64,000 nucleotides of DNA, from contig JAGMVK010000004.1 in NCBI GenBank assembly GCA_020747065.1, positions 2,728,001 through 2,792,000 on the forward strand, in the 5' to 3' direction. A program made the translations under genes and the position numbers. The notes below the pieces were generated by a model that saw only the letters and a program-made list of their open reading frames with translations, did no database searches and had not been told where the DNA came from. Below, in pieces: positions 12,402 to 24,669 of the stretch (position 1 is the first letter of the stretch; each line of letters begins with the position of its first letter). This stretch comes from Cadophora sp. MPI-SDFR-AT-0126. Its lineage: Eukaryota; Ascomycota; Leotiomycetes; Helotiales; Ploettnerulaceae.

Positions 12402-13072
12402 TGTCATGTAGTCAGAAATGGATTTAAGCTTATCTTTCGCGACATGACGAAGGGCAGTGACTTTTCATCCTCCTCATTGATCAGCACATCGACCTCCGCT
12501 ATTCTCGTTTTGTACCAACCATCTTCAAAACACCATCAACAAGCATCCCAATCCAAGTTGCAGTATCACATCTAAAGTCACGTTTGCTGTGCTATAATTG
12601 CTAAAGCCGTAACCATCGCGACTCTCTGTGAGAGCACTCTTAAGCCTACGAGCACTTTCTGTTGTCAGTTGCACGTGATACCCCTTTCGCTCCTCGCTTA
12701 TGCTATTTTGTTTTGGATGGACAACTTCTTCCCGGAGTTGCATTACGCAATCAAGAGTCCACGGCTTTTCACAATGATGACACAATCCGCTTATGTGAGT
12801 TCATTTTCTGGAGACGACGTGCTTCTACGATATTGAAGTACGAAACAGCCAATCGCCTAGACTTTCGATGTTGAGGTAAGCGAAAAGAAGGAGAGGTACG
12901 GAGGTCGCATGGGATCATGTGGTGCTGTACTTATTTACTGTGCTGATTGCTTGTATTTTTGATGCGAGATTCCAAATCATATACAATGGCCATTGAAATA
13001 AAATGGCGAGAATTTATATACACACTTAAAGTCTGGATCTCTGAAAGAAATTCCGACACTGTATTCGAGTCT
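12402..13072. other. Convergent 3' spacer
   Basis: It lies between the stops of the carboxylesterase and the tannase. Only short overlapping frames are seen. Confidence 0.55.
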
Positions 13073-15147
13073 TCAAATACACTTCCACGCCTCCGCCTTT
13101 TTGTAATTCGCTGGATCCACGCAGAAATTCCTCTTTGGATATTTACAATGATTTCGCACCAAATCCACACCAAGAGCTTGAGTATTCTATTTATTGTTAG
13201 CAGGGTTCGTCTTTCTCCGCTGTTCTTTAAGCTTTCTTGGGGTTTCAAACTCACGTTAACATATTTTGTCCCGGTGATCGTCTCTGGTGCATTTCCTTTC
13301 TCAACCCAATCCACCATTCGCATCAGAATGTTATTCTGCGGGTCGAGCGTGGTGATTTCTCCAAGTCGCTGACCGAGCATGTGCGCACCGTCGCCTCCAG
13401 AACAGTGTCCTATCCTATGTTAACACAGATTCGAAGATAATGCCATGCAAGGCAGGCCAAGAGTTATCTTACCCATGCCTCCGACGCGGAAGAACCGATA
13501 GAAATCATCCAATTCAGACGAGTTGAGGCCCATCGTCCTCGAGACGAGATTGTAATACACCGGGCTGTTCTCCGATGTGATAATCGCATCCATCTGGCCG
13601 TGATAATGCACTATTCACAACGTCGTCAGACTCTCTCCATCCCCTGTAAAACTTAGAGCACCTACATAATTTGCCTCCGGCTTTTTGAAAAGCGGAGATA
13701 TCACCATGCCATGTCTTGATGTCAAAGGGATTTTGGTTGTTTGAGAATTCCGCATCCTGAATGGTGAACGTGGCTGGATCCCACGTCGAGTCATCTGTCG
13801 CTAATATCAGTTTCCGCAGTCTTCCCAAAGGCCTCGCCAGAAAAGTAGCAATACAGGAGGAAAGACTCACTCAGGACGACATATTTGAACCAATCCGTCG
13901 GATAGGGCATCGCGCCATTGAGGTAATAGACGTTACTCGCTACAACCTCACTGCCGGGATTCATTCTCGGGTAAATCAGCTCCCCATTCACACCGTAAAA
14001 ATCCGTAAAAGTCTTTCTGACAGCATCCACTTGCGGGGAGGTCAAACAAGTCGTCGAATTGACAGTCGCGTTAGACGGGCACTGCAATGCTTCAGGCCTG
14101 AATCGACACAACTCCGCATCTTCAATGATGCCATCGACGACCCCGTCAATTCCATCACACTGGTTCAATATCTCTTGATGGATTAGTGTCCAGAGGGGAC
14201 GTGGTACGTAAGCAGGATTCCCGGGACTGCCAAAATATGTGAAGAATGATGCGCTCCAGCTGTTGAGATTAGGGAAGTTGAGGGCGGGTGCTCCAGCAAC
14301 AACACCGTCGAAGTCTTCAGGATAGGTCTGCACGGACTTGAATCCCTGACGGCCTCCAGTGCTACAACCTAGGTAATAGGATTTCTTGTGGGCGGTGCCA
14401 TAGTATTTTTCGGTGATTTGCTTGCCGACGACGACGCCAGTATGTAAGCTCCTATCAGCAAAGTCATGAACGACATCGGTATTGTTCCCAAACGCCTATG
14501 GTTTGTTAGTTTGTGATTCTAAGATCCAGTTAAACAGTGGTAAGGTGGTAACTGACTCGACCACTTGTTCCATTGTGTCCATTGTTGGCTCCTGTATCCG
14601 GTCAATTTCATCATTCTTTAGATTCAAAAACTCGAAGACAGAAATACGTACCAACAGTTGCAAACCCCAAACCGGCAGTATATGCCAGATCAGCGTATTG
14701 AATACACCCTAAATTGGGATTAGCACAGTCTCTGTGAAAATAGAGATAATCAAAAGCGCTGCAGCACGTACCACTGACACCTCCGTTTCCTGTACTCAAA
14801 AACCGTCCGGTCCAATTGGTCGGTAGCCACGCCTCAAGCGTGATTCCGCTCCTGTTACTGGTAGACACATACATAGCCAGTCGGCACATGTCCGCGGTAA
14901 TCACTTGGCTTGTAAAACCGCATGACGCAAGATCAAAGTCCTGCGACAGCGAAATATTGGTTCCGGCAGGAAGATAAGAAGCGAAATTAACGGTGACATT
15001 GTCGATGCTGAGAGAAGAACCAAGTTGTGAGCATGCTCCAGCCGGGTCAGATAAGATGCCCGCTAAATCATCTCGGACCTCGATATTCGCATTAGCACAG
15101 GCGACAAGGCCAGAGATGGAGATGAAAGAGTACTTGGTGACTCTCAT
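13073..15147 (-). CDS. Secreted tannase / feruloyl esterase
   Basis: Eight exons: 15147-14772, 14708-14652, 14591-14557, 14495-13871, 13794-13666, 13610-13473, 13409-13255, 13186-13073, giving 542 aa. A hydrophobic leader covers about residues 1-20. The family CS-D-HC arrangement is complete. Ser201 is in 'GCSTGG' next to Cys200, Asp415 in 'HYHGQMD' and His455 in 'GHCSGG' next to Cys456; the two cysteines are expected to pair. It hydrolyses ester bonds of gallotannins or of ferulic acid on arabinoxylan; which one cannot be told from sequence. A 35-nt exon 3 and three-phase introns make automatic prediction error-prone, but every junction restores family sequence. The last exon ends with 'CKYPKRNF' and a conserved Cys near the terminus. 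Confidence 0.93.
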
Positions 15148-17749
15148 GGTTGCGTCCCAAACGAAGGCGTCGCGTTGAAATAAGGTAAAACTAATGAGAG
15201 ATCCCAGCTCGTAGCAAAGACACGAAGAAAGAATAAGTGAATGAGGGGATGGATGAAGGATCTTTAAATGCCCATTAGCGGCAAGCATCCTTTCTCACAA
15301 TGTAAGATTACTGAACTTAAGAGCCGGATGAAAGATCAGGGAGGCATGTCCTAGGAAACGTATTCAAGCTTTCCGTCTCCTTCCCATCTAGGTGAACGCC
15401 GTACCGATGTGCTTCCGAGTTGCTGCTCCTTCTCCATCTTCTGTGAACTCTATCTAGACAGAGATGCAGTGTGCATGACGGACCAGATCTCGTGCTAGTC
15501 CGACCCTGACCCTGTCCCTCGTGCCCACCCGCGCATCCCAATCTCGGCGATATGTTTCATGGGACTTATCGATACAGAGTAGAAGCAGAAGCAGTCTTTC
15601 GTCAGTCCCTGCCAAGGATAGTGGGGAAGGTTCTCCCACCAAGCTTGCGTGTCTCGTTGGTTCGCTATTCTGGATCCAGCTTGGCGCCCCACGGCAGTTC
15701 AAGGAACCCCATACTGACTCTGACTCGGGGTAGCAATGGGATGTTACCTTAGCCGGCCGTGCAGGATGAAGGATAAGGAAGGTGGCGCAAAGGCGTCTCA
15801 GGTCGGAAAGAAGATTTCCGAAAGAAAGATTTTAGAGAAGAAGCTTCCGGAAAGCTACCGGAATCCCATCGGAAAGATGGCGCTAAGCACCTATGCTAAT
15901 GCATGCACTGAGCCCTGGCTGATACTTTATGCTTCTTCCCCTCTGGCTACCCCTTCCTTTGGGGAACAATGGCTAAATTTTCATTTGATGATGATTTGAG
16001 TAAGGTTTTCCCCCGGAATTTCTTGATAAGTCTAACCCATTAGTGTTGTGTTCGAAGTGCGGGGAACTGGAATAAGCCGACAGGTTGGTTCGGTGTTGAA
16101 AATACGGATGAAAAAAAAGTTTACGTGGTCTTTCGTTCATCCATACTCAATCTTGGCAGCTCGGGTATTGATGTTTCAGGTAAGAGAAGAACAGATGATC
16201 CACAGGAAATACACGACTACGTACATGATTGGGAGCCTCACCGGAATATCGGAGAGGCAATCGGAACGAGAGAGACGCGCTTAACAGGTGTATAGCCTGA
16301 CCCATAACTTTTTCTTTCTCGACGTATTCTGTTTGCAAACATGCTTCGCTTCTCAAAATTTTCTGTGGAGAGAATTGATTCTTGCATCACTTCAGAGCCC
16401 CTGCTTAAGGTTTTTGAAACGATATTTGCTGACGTGTCGTCATCCCCTATCCGCTTTCGTCAATTTCATTCTTGTTTCAACATCATGTCATCTAAAATTG
16501 GCGAGGCTCAAAAAGCTTGTTTTCCTGAGCCCTCTTTTAGCTATAATGAGATTTTGCCTCATGCTATCAAGGGTATACAGTAGATGAATCCAGGTGCTAT
16601 ACAGCCCAAAAGAACATTATAATTTTCGTTCCTTGCCAATAAAACCCGTCAAAAATAACCTGCAGTCGCAGAAGATCAAAACCCCGCTGTCCATGCTTTC
16701 CTCGCAGCCATACGGAGGTATCTGTTCGTGCGTTTCACCGTATTTCACACCAAAAACAATGCCAGAACGGGCATCATTAGCTTTCCGTGATGTGGACTGT
16801 TGGTCCGCTTTAAAAAAAAATCTTATCTAATTGGCGTCATATCCAATAGAGATTTTATCGAGTCGAATGATCCGCTGCAAGAATTTCCTTTATATATCCA
16901 CCAACAAGGATCAGGGCGTGAATTTAGAAACGCGTCTCTGTCATCAACCCATGAAAATTCCCGCAGCATGCAAAGCCTCATCACTTACATTTAAAAAAAA
17001 ATGTCCTCTTGAATTTCGCTTAGGATGCTGTAGGCTGCGAGCTCGTGGACTAAGCTTGTAGCGCTGTTGATTACACTTAGGGTCAACTACTCTCCACCCA
17101 ACGGCATGCTTTATAGTCATCGTGAAAACCAAATAGAGAAGTACTTCTAGTTTTGTCGTTCTCTACAGATCCAATGCTTTGATGAACTATGGTTTTCCAA
17201 TGCTACCAGCCACATGCACTTGTGAACTGTCATCCGGACCGGAGGTAATATCAACACAGTATCACTCAGTACACCGTCGACCCCATGTGTCAACTAGCTA
17301 CAGCGGTGAGTAATATAAAGCCTGTCAAATCACATGTCGATATTTTTCATAAAAATCTTCATGACAATCACTGCAACGAATAGAACCATCATATGTGTAT
17401 TCTGCAAACTAAGTGCGTGAACGTCGATCCTGCCGCTGTCCACTTTACTCTCACCACCAACCACTCTCACCTGGGTGGGAAAAGTAAACAGGACTCAGCT
17501 GACGAAAGCAAGCGTCTGCGACATTGGTATGTCATACAGACGTGGTTAGAGATACGCTCTTGGGGTTGGTCTTTAAATACCAAGAAAGTAAGGGTTTAGG
17601 AAGACAGAAAGCGGTCGCACGATCTCATGTATAAGAGCTCGAGCAAGCAGTCTCGATGGTGATATAAATCGATCCCTGTAGTCTCGAGGATTCCAGGACA
17701 TCAGAGTTCCTGTAGTGCCTGCGAACACGCTTCAGTCACTGTGCTTTGT
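15148..17749. other. Long gene-free spacer
   Basis: About 2.6 kb. The left end must hold the tannase promoter. The remainder is AT-moderate with many stops in all frames; the longest frames are under 100 codons and show no recognisable domain. No terminal repeats or transposase remains were recognised, though a heavily mutated element could be missed by eye. Confidence 0.45.
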
Positions 17750-18331
17750 TCAGTCGTCAGTCAGAGTTCGCGACATCTCGGTTCGCAGAGGTAGTAATTT
17801 AGCAGGCAGATGGTACAGTAGAAGTGAGAAACAACGATGTGAGTGCCCCAGTGAGATAGCAGCACCATTAATTTCTCTCTTATTGACCCAAGCTTGGTGC
17901 ACCTTCATCCTTTGATATGTATAATGAACAATGTGATACTTGTCCAAGATGTAGATAATCTCATGATCGCCAGCCAGGATTTCAGCACTGGCCAAATCAT
18001 CCACTGACTCCAACGTCCAGGCCCGATTAGACCGCTATTCTGTTCTTTATCTGAAAGACTCGGTGCGTAATAGCGTGCTTATGGTATTCATTGTCAAGAC
18101 ATGGGCTCAAAACAACAGTCCACAGCTCTTGCTGATGCATCATCATCTCCGCATACCCCAACTCCACGTCCTGTGGGGGACTCTGTCAGCTTCTGCCCAG
18201 ATATAGTGCTGAACGCCGAGGACAGTAGCTAAGACTATGATGGTGGAAAAGTAGATAATGGTTCTCCGTACTGCTGGAGAAGCGAGAGGTGCGCGAGAGA
18301 GCGGCAGCTGCGTTTGCTCCTCGAGAACCAT
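17750..18331 (-). pseudogene. Decayed small membrane protein related to fungal UstYa/DUF3328-like proteins
   Basis: Three collinear pieces lie on the minus strand. From 18331, residues begin MVLEEQTQLPL and contain one transmembrane helix (RRTIIYFSTIIVLATVLGV). From about 18175 a second frame carries 'GYAEMMMH' and 'LSPCLDNEY'. From about 18030 the first frame resumes with 'LAGDHEIIYILDKYHIVHY' and 'GHSHRC'. The order membrane helix, W/P-C segment, then H-x2-H(C) plus H-x2-H-C resembles a large fungal family of short type II membrane proteins. Reading it needs two compensating frame changes, the first at a run of five C, and the usual His-Cys is His-Tyr. An alternative is a single intron (donor at 18156) that removes the middle. 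I favour a relic. The family name is tentative. Confidence 0.42.
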
Positions 18332-19134
18332 TTCTAAAGTATGAGAATACAGAGAATCATCTCTGTCATGTTCACCAGGTAGACGAGGTCAATCCTCAGC
18401 TAAATTCAGAGGTCCTCACTGCCGATTTTCTTGATCAGATTAGGACCACTGCAAATTCAGGCTTTGCTGAGCTGACCTCCAACATTGAGTGTTCTTGATT
18501 TTTCTTTCCTTTACGGAGGTACGATACCGGGTCTTACGATGCAACCAGGAGGAGAATCGATTGCAGACTCCGAAAGCTGTCGTGGTTACGCAGGTCATCC
18601 TGCCTTACGGTCACAAATGACCAGTCTGTTTAGGCTCCGCTTCGCCTAAAGCTAGCTGGCCCAATCTAGTAGTGACAGGCTATTTGTGGATGCTCTTGGT
18701 TGATAACTTCCTGATTCTACCTCCGTAATGGTCAGCCAGCCCGCAATTCGTAGTCGCCTCCCTTTTTCGTCAATTGTAAGATTACATGCCGATTTCCTGG
18801 CTGCAGCGATAAGGGTTAAAGATAAGGAGATTGCATTATTTGTGTTGGAATGCTACAGTGATAGATAATAGGCCGGAGCAATTGTGCTGCGGCGTCGACC
18901 CCACTGTACCACGTTCCCAGCGTGCCTGAAACCCCCTGTGGCATGGAAGTCTTCTCCCGTAAGCTGCGTGCCGTGTCGCTGTCAACCATAAGCGAACAGG
19001 GCACAGGTGCGTAATTGTCTTGCAGCCTATTTCTACTATGAATGAAATGTCCCTTCAACATTTTAATCTTGCTTTGCTTCTATGTACATTAATTTGCACC
19101 CAAGAGAGCCATCGAATGATCATCCCCTGAGGTC
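18332..19134. other. Spacer upstream of the ABC transporter
   Basis: This is the promoter region of the transporter, plus the second copy of the dispersed repeat about 100 bases before its start codon. No gene is supported. Confidence 0.5.
18970..19034 (+). repeat. Dispersed repeat, copy 2
   Basis: It matches 6605-6661 in two ordered blocks (17 and 39 bases), with nine rather than one intervening bases. It ends 100 bases before the ABC transporter ATG, so it may lie in its promoter or 5' UTR. Confidence 0.6.
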
Positions 19135-22100
19135 ATGGCGAACGAAAGCTTCCCTGGCTTTCATGCCAGCGACGATGCTTTTGGCCCGGCCAGCCACACG
19201 AGAGATTTTGATTTCACTCTGACCTTTGAGCAAAGCATATTGACTATTCTTCCCTCTGTGATGTTCATTTGTGCTGGGTCTTTACGCCTGGTACAACTGT
19301 TCCGGAGGACCCCTCGCACATTGCCTAATTATGGCCATACACTCAAGACGGTATGATTTCCATGTTGTTGACCTCTTACTCTGAAGGCCTAGATAACCTG
19401 GCCGTTCACTAATGCTCCACAGATTGCTGCGACAGTATACATGGTGCTTCAATTGGCATTGATTGTACTCTGGTCATCGTCTCATCCCAATGGACCTACG
19501 ACAAGCATTCCTTCTGCTGCAATTTCTTTTGTTGCTTCAGGCATCATCTTGCTGCTTTCGCATTTCGAAGATCGAAAGGCGACCAGGCCATCGACTCTGT
19601 TGAACATATACCTTGTACTCTCGACCTTATTTGAAGCAGCCGAAATCCGAACTTTGTGGACTGTTCAACATGATCATATCGCTGCTGTTCAGAGTGCCAG
19701 TATTGGCGTCAAAATTGGCATGCTATTCTTGGAGGCGAGGCAAAAGAGGCCATATCTTCTGCAACCTTATAAAGACTACCCTCCCGAAGCTACAAGTGGT
19801 TTTTGGAACTTGACTTTCGTTTGGTGGTTGAATAGACTATTCATTATTGGTTTCCAAAAACTCTTGACGACTCAAGATCTCTTTGACATTGACCGCAACT
19901 TAACATCCAAGGTGGTTGGGCATGCTCTGAAGGATTCTTGGGATGACCAAGGTAAGTGATTCTTACCTCTTCGTGCCCTAAGAGGATACTCAGGCTTCAA
20001 CAGCGCCCGACGCCGCATATGCGCTGCCAGTAGCTGTGGCTTGGTGCTTCCGCTGGACCCTACTAGCAGCAGCCTTCCCTCGTCTATGCCTGATTGGCTT
20101 CAACTTCGCTCAGCCTTTCCTGATCGTTGCTGCTATTGAGAATCTGAAGAACCCCGGAGCAAGCAAAAATGATGGCTATGGGTTAATCGGCGCTGCCTTT
20201 CTTATATACTTGGGCATTGCGGTACGGATCTGTTCTCTAAGATTGCTTCCAAGCTGACAAATGAAGATGTCAACTGTACATTTTAACCGGAAGTTCTCCA
20301 GGTTCACTACTATGCTCAGAGGAGGAATGATCTCGCTGCTCTACAACAAAACTTTGCAACTGCAAGACGGATTAGGTACCCAGAGTGCAGTTCTTACTCA
20401 TATGAGTACTGGTAAGTCTAGCCCTTGTACTGCAGTACTGTGGCTTTTGCTTCATGAATGATCTGACTCCGTAAGATCTTGATAACGCAATCGAATTCTT
20501 GGAGAAAATCAACAACATCTGGGCTTGCGTGTTGGAAATCGCTGTTGGGATATGGCTATTAGAGCGTCAAATCGGTGCGACGTGCGTCGTACCCCTCATC
20601 GTTGCACTTGGTGAGCATTTTCGCTGTTTTGATCAACTTGAACTCATTCTCTCCAGTTTGTGTTGTTGGACAAGGACAAGTTGCCACGTCTATCGGAAAA
20701 TATCAACAGCAATGGAATGAAGCTATTCAGGAACGTGTGAAGAATACCTCTTCAATGCTCGGCTCAATCAAGGAAATCAAAGTCACAGGACTTGGAGACA
20801 ATATCTCAACCAACATCCAAACACAACGAGAACAAGAACTGAAGAGCTCCCGCCCGTTCTTCTGGGGTATCATCTGGCTGAATGGACTCTGTAATCGCGC
20901 CATATCCGCCCTAGCTGTCCTTGTAGCTAACAGAAATAGCGGCCTTTCCCAAGATATGGGCACCCGCCATTTCTTTCATTGTGTTTGCCATCCAAGCTAA
21001 AGTTAGAGGGACAGATTCATTGGACACAGTACAAGCTTTTGCCTCCTTGAGCATCATCACTCTTGTAACTTCGCCGGCCGAGCAGTTACTCGCTGTTATA
21101 CCTCAACTTGCTGCTGCATTAGGCTGCTTTAGTCGTTTACAAGGATACTTGAGATCACCTTCAATGCAGGACTCCAGGATCGAACTATCTTTTAGAAAAT
21201 GTTCTCTGTCGTCGAATACCAACGAGAAAGACGGGAGCCAACGCTCAATTCCACAAGACTCTTCGAGACTGGATCATGCTATAGTCGTGGAGAACGTTAC
21301 CGTGTGCCCAGCTCCAACTGCGACAGAAGCAGCTTTACACGATATCACTTTCGCACTCGAAGCCGGCTCGCTAACGGTTCTGCTTGGTCCAATTGGCTCG
21401 GGGAAGTCAACTTTGCTTAAAGCTATCCTCGGAGAGTTGCCATGCAAGACGGGCGAGATCAAGGTCAATTCAAAGAAGATCGCATACTGTAGTCAGTCAC
21501 CATGGTTGATGAATCTTTCCGTCAAGGAAACTATCTGTGGGTCCTTGGGCTCGACGGATGAGGATCTGGATTCAGAGTGGTATGAAACAGTTCTACATGC
21601 TTGTGCTTTAGACCATGACATTCAGCAATGGCCTAACGGGGATCAAACTGTTGTCGGGAGCAAAGGTATCACGCTTTCTGGTGGCCAGAAACATCGCGTG
21701 GTGAGTCCGCAGAACTTGAGATTCAGTATGTTCTAATCGATCCAGGCATTGGGTCGCGCACTTTACACCAAGCAACCTATCGTTCTACTGGATGATATTT
21801 TTAGTGCACTCGATAACAAGACCCAAAACAAATTAAGCACCCGGCTGCTGTCGAAAGACGGACTTTTCCGTCGACTCTCAACCACTATGATCTTCGTCAC
21901 GAATACGGGTGAGTCTTTAAAATTGGCATCAGTTCGCTGACACTGACAACAAGGTCTGCGCAGTAAAATACATCCGTCTTGCGGATAGAATTCTTGGGCT
22001 TGACCCCTCAGGGAAGTTAGTCATGCAGGGGACTTATGATGAGTTGAGCAATATGAAGGAGTTTTCGGTTTACGCAAATGAGCTGGTCGAGGCCATCCCT

Positions 22101-24088
22101 GAATCAGATTCGCCAGCTTCAGAAGATGTTTCAAACTCTAACGAATCATCTCAAGTGGCCGAGACGGATAAGATGATGGAGCTGACCAGGCGCACTGGTG
22201 ATCTCAAAATCTACAAATACTACATTCGAAATGTGGAACCAGCGATTTGGATTGGTTTTGTGATTGTCACAGCCCTAGTGGCTTTCGCTGAAAATTTCCC
22301 CGTCGTCTGGTTGAATTGGTGGGTGCAAGCAGGAGGCCAACAATTGTCACTTTACTTACCGGTCTACGCCGCCCTGGCTTTGATCGCCACAGTATCCTCG
22401 ATGATTTCTATATGTACGTGCTGGACAAAAACCTCGCAATTCTTAGCAAAACATAATCTACCCACATATGCTGATACCCTTTGACTTCTAGGGGTGATGT
22501 TCATGAATCTCATGCCACGAGCCGCCATTCGACTTCACCACATCCTCCTGAAAATGGTCATGAATGCACCACCGGCATTCTTCGCAAATACGGATTCAGG
22601 TGTGATCCTGAATCGATTTTCTCAAGATATGAGCCTAGTCGACCTCCAGTTGCCGATAGCTACAAGCACCGTTTTAGGCTCGTTGTTCGGTTGTATCGCC
22701 CAGATTGCTTTGATATCTACAGGATCTTCCTATATGGCCCTTACGATTCCGTTCACTCTTCTGGCAATCTACGGCATCCAAAACGTCTACCTCAAAACGA
22801 GCCGTCAGCTTCGATACCTTGACCTAGAGAACAAGAGTCCGCTATTTACACATTTCATGGAAACCCTCGACGGTCTCGCTACACTTCGCGCTTTTGGCTG
22901 GGAAACGAAAGCTATGCAGACATTTGACAGACACTTGGATCACTCGCAAAGGCCATATTATATGCTCCTCTGCATTCAACGATGGTTAAATCTCGTGTTG
23001 GACCTGTTGGTCACGGCACTTGCCGTGATTGTGATAGCGCTGGCTGTTAATTTGAAAAGCACTACTGCAGCAGGCTTATTGGGCCTCTCTTTGAACAACA
23101 TTCTTGGGTTCAACAAGTCCCTCTCAACACTAGTGACCTCTTGGACGTCACTTGAGACGTCTTTGGGAGCAGTTGCCAGGGTCAAAACATTTGCGGAGAC
23201 AACAGAATCCGAGGAGAAGTCTGACGAGAGCTACGAGCCACCAGCTGGCTGGCCATCATCAGGGTCTATCGAGATTGATCATGTTTCGGCCACTTACGGT
23301 TCTGATATTCAAGCCCTTGATGAAATCACGATGAGCATCAAGCCTGGAGAAAAAATAGGAATTTGTGGTCGCACAGGAAGGTAAGCAAGGTTATATTCCG
23401 ATCTTTTGCGCAGTACTAATGCACAAGTAGTGGCAAAACCTCCTTGCTGAACTCTATACTCCGCGTGATACCAATCTCCTCGGGGTCTATCACTGTAGAC
23501 AACGTGAACATCAATACTGTTTCACCGGCAGTCCTTCGACAAAAACTTACAATAGTCCCTCAAGAATCATTCATCCTTCCCGGTACCGTCCGAGTCAATG
23601 CCGATCCTCTCGGGCTTGCCTCCGACGCCACTATCATCGCCGCCTTGAGGGATGTCGGAATCTGGGACGCGCTAGAAGGGCGAAGTGAGCATGGCGGAAG
23701 CGGTCTCGACACGATCCTATTTGAGAGTCCTCTTTCGCAGGGCCAACAGCAATTATTCGGTCTCACACGGGTGATGTTACGACACAGTACTGTTGTGATC
23801 ATTGACGAAGGGACGAGCAGTGTGGACAGCGAAACTGATGCTATGGTTCAAAGAGTCATCAAAGAAAAGTTTAAGGACTGTACAGTGATCTGTGTGGCTC
23901 ATAGGGTATGTAAATCCTGTACAAGAGTGTGAGACACAGCCTGACTGACGTGTGATTGGACATAGCTGCATACCATCAAAGATTGTGACAAGATCGCTGT
24001 AATGGACGGTGGCAGATTGGTGGAATTCGATAGCCCTCAAAGACTACTTGCACGGGAGAGTCTGTTCAAGGACATGTATCATGCTTGA
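19135..24088 (+). CDS. ABC-C (MRP-like) multidrug transporter, full length
   Basis: Twelve exons: 19135-19350, 19423-19951, 20004-20221, 20267-20411, 20476-20610, 20657-20890, 20940-21700, 21746-21908, 21964-22413, 22492-23380, 23431-23905, 23966-24088, giving 1445 aa. The layout is an N-terminal membrane domain, membrane domain 1, NBD1, membrane domain 2, NBD2. NBD1 has Walker A 'GPIGSGKST', signature 'LSGGQKHR' and Walker B 'IVLLDDIF', with a Thr-type switch ('VTNT') in place of the H-loop His. NBD2 has Walker A 'GRTGSGKTS', an altered signature 'LSQGQQQ', Walker B 'VVIIDEGTSS' and H-loop 'VAHR'. It should export organic anions or toxins using ATP. Asymmetric sites like these are usual in ABCC proteins. 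The 49-nt intron at 20891-20939 restores a membrane segment that otherwise frameshifts. Confidence 0.9.
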
Positions 24089-24669
24089 AAGAACAGGAGA
24101 CGACCAGTAGAATAGATCAGAACGCCTCCGTTTTCTTCAATGTTACATAGTTTCGTCGTGAATTTGGAGCAGTGGTTGATCTCAGTGCATGTATCAGGCT
24201 GGTCCTTCGTTGAGTTGAAACTTTGGTAGAATAAAATAGAGCTGTCGTTTCCATCGACGATCCACAAGGTCTTAGAAGCGAAACAAAAGTATCGTGGCAT
24301 CTTATTAGTCCTGGTATATGATGAAGTACAATCCTACACCATTTTCGATTCGCTCTGAAGCCAAAAATTTGGTCTCATCGCAGGACGTCACGTGATGGTA
24401 TCCATATGCCCCCTGATTCTCAACGGCCGGCTCTGGGAGCACTAAGTAGTGATAGTCAAGAAAAGCGTTAGCCCCCTGTGTCTTCTCCACCGGCTCGCAC
24501 TTCTCGTGTGTCGTGGCTTGAATATCGTGCCATATTCCTTTTGCCAATGTTTTCCACAAACGGAAAAGCGCAACCCCAGGATCCCCACTCATCTCGTTTT
24601 GTTTGAAGTTTAATCCCACCTCATTCCCAACGACCGCCTCAGCAGCCCCCAAAACGGACCTCAAACACC
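24089..24669. other. Spacer before the RNase H-like gene
   Basis: This contains the 3' flank of the transporter and the promoter of the next gene. A 119-codon minus-strand frame (24305-24664) runs through it without recognisable similarity. Confidence 0.5.

Noticed and set aside
3383..24088. Secondary-metabolite cluster hypothesis
   Set aside because: A Zn2Cys6 factor, oxidase and ABC transporter are present, but there is no PKS, NRPS, terpene cyclase, DMATS or precursor-peptide gene in the window.
24305..24664. 119-codon minus-strand frame before RNase H-like gene A
   Set aside because: It occupies the promoter of the divergent gene and shows no family similarity.
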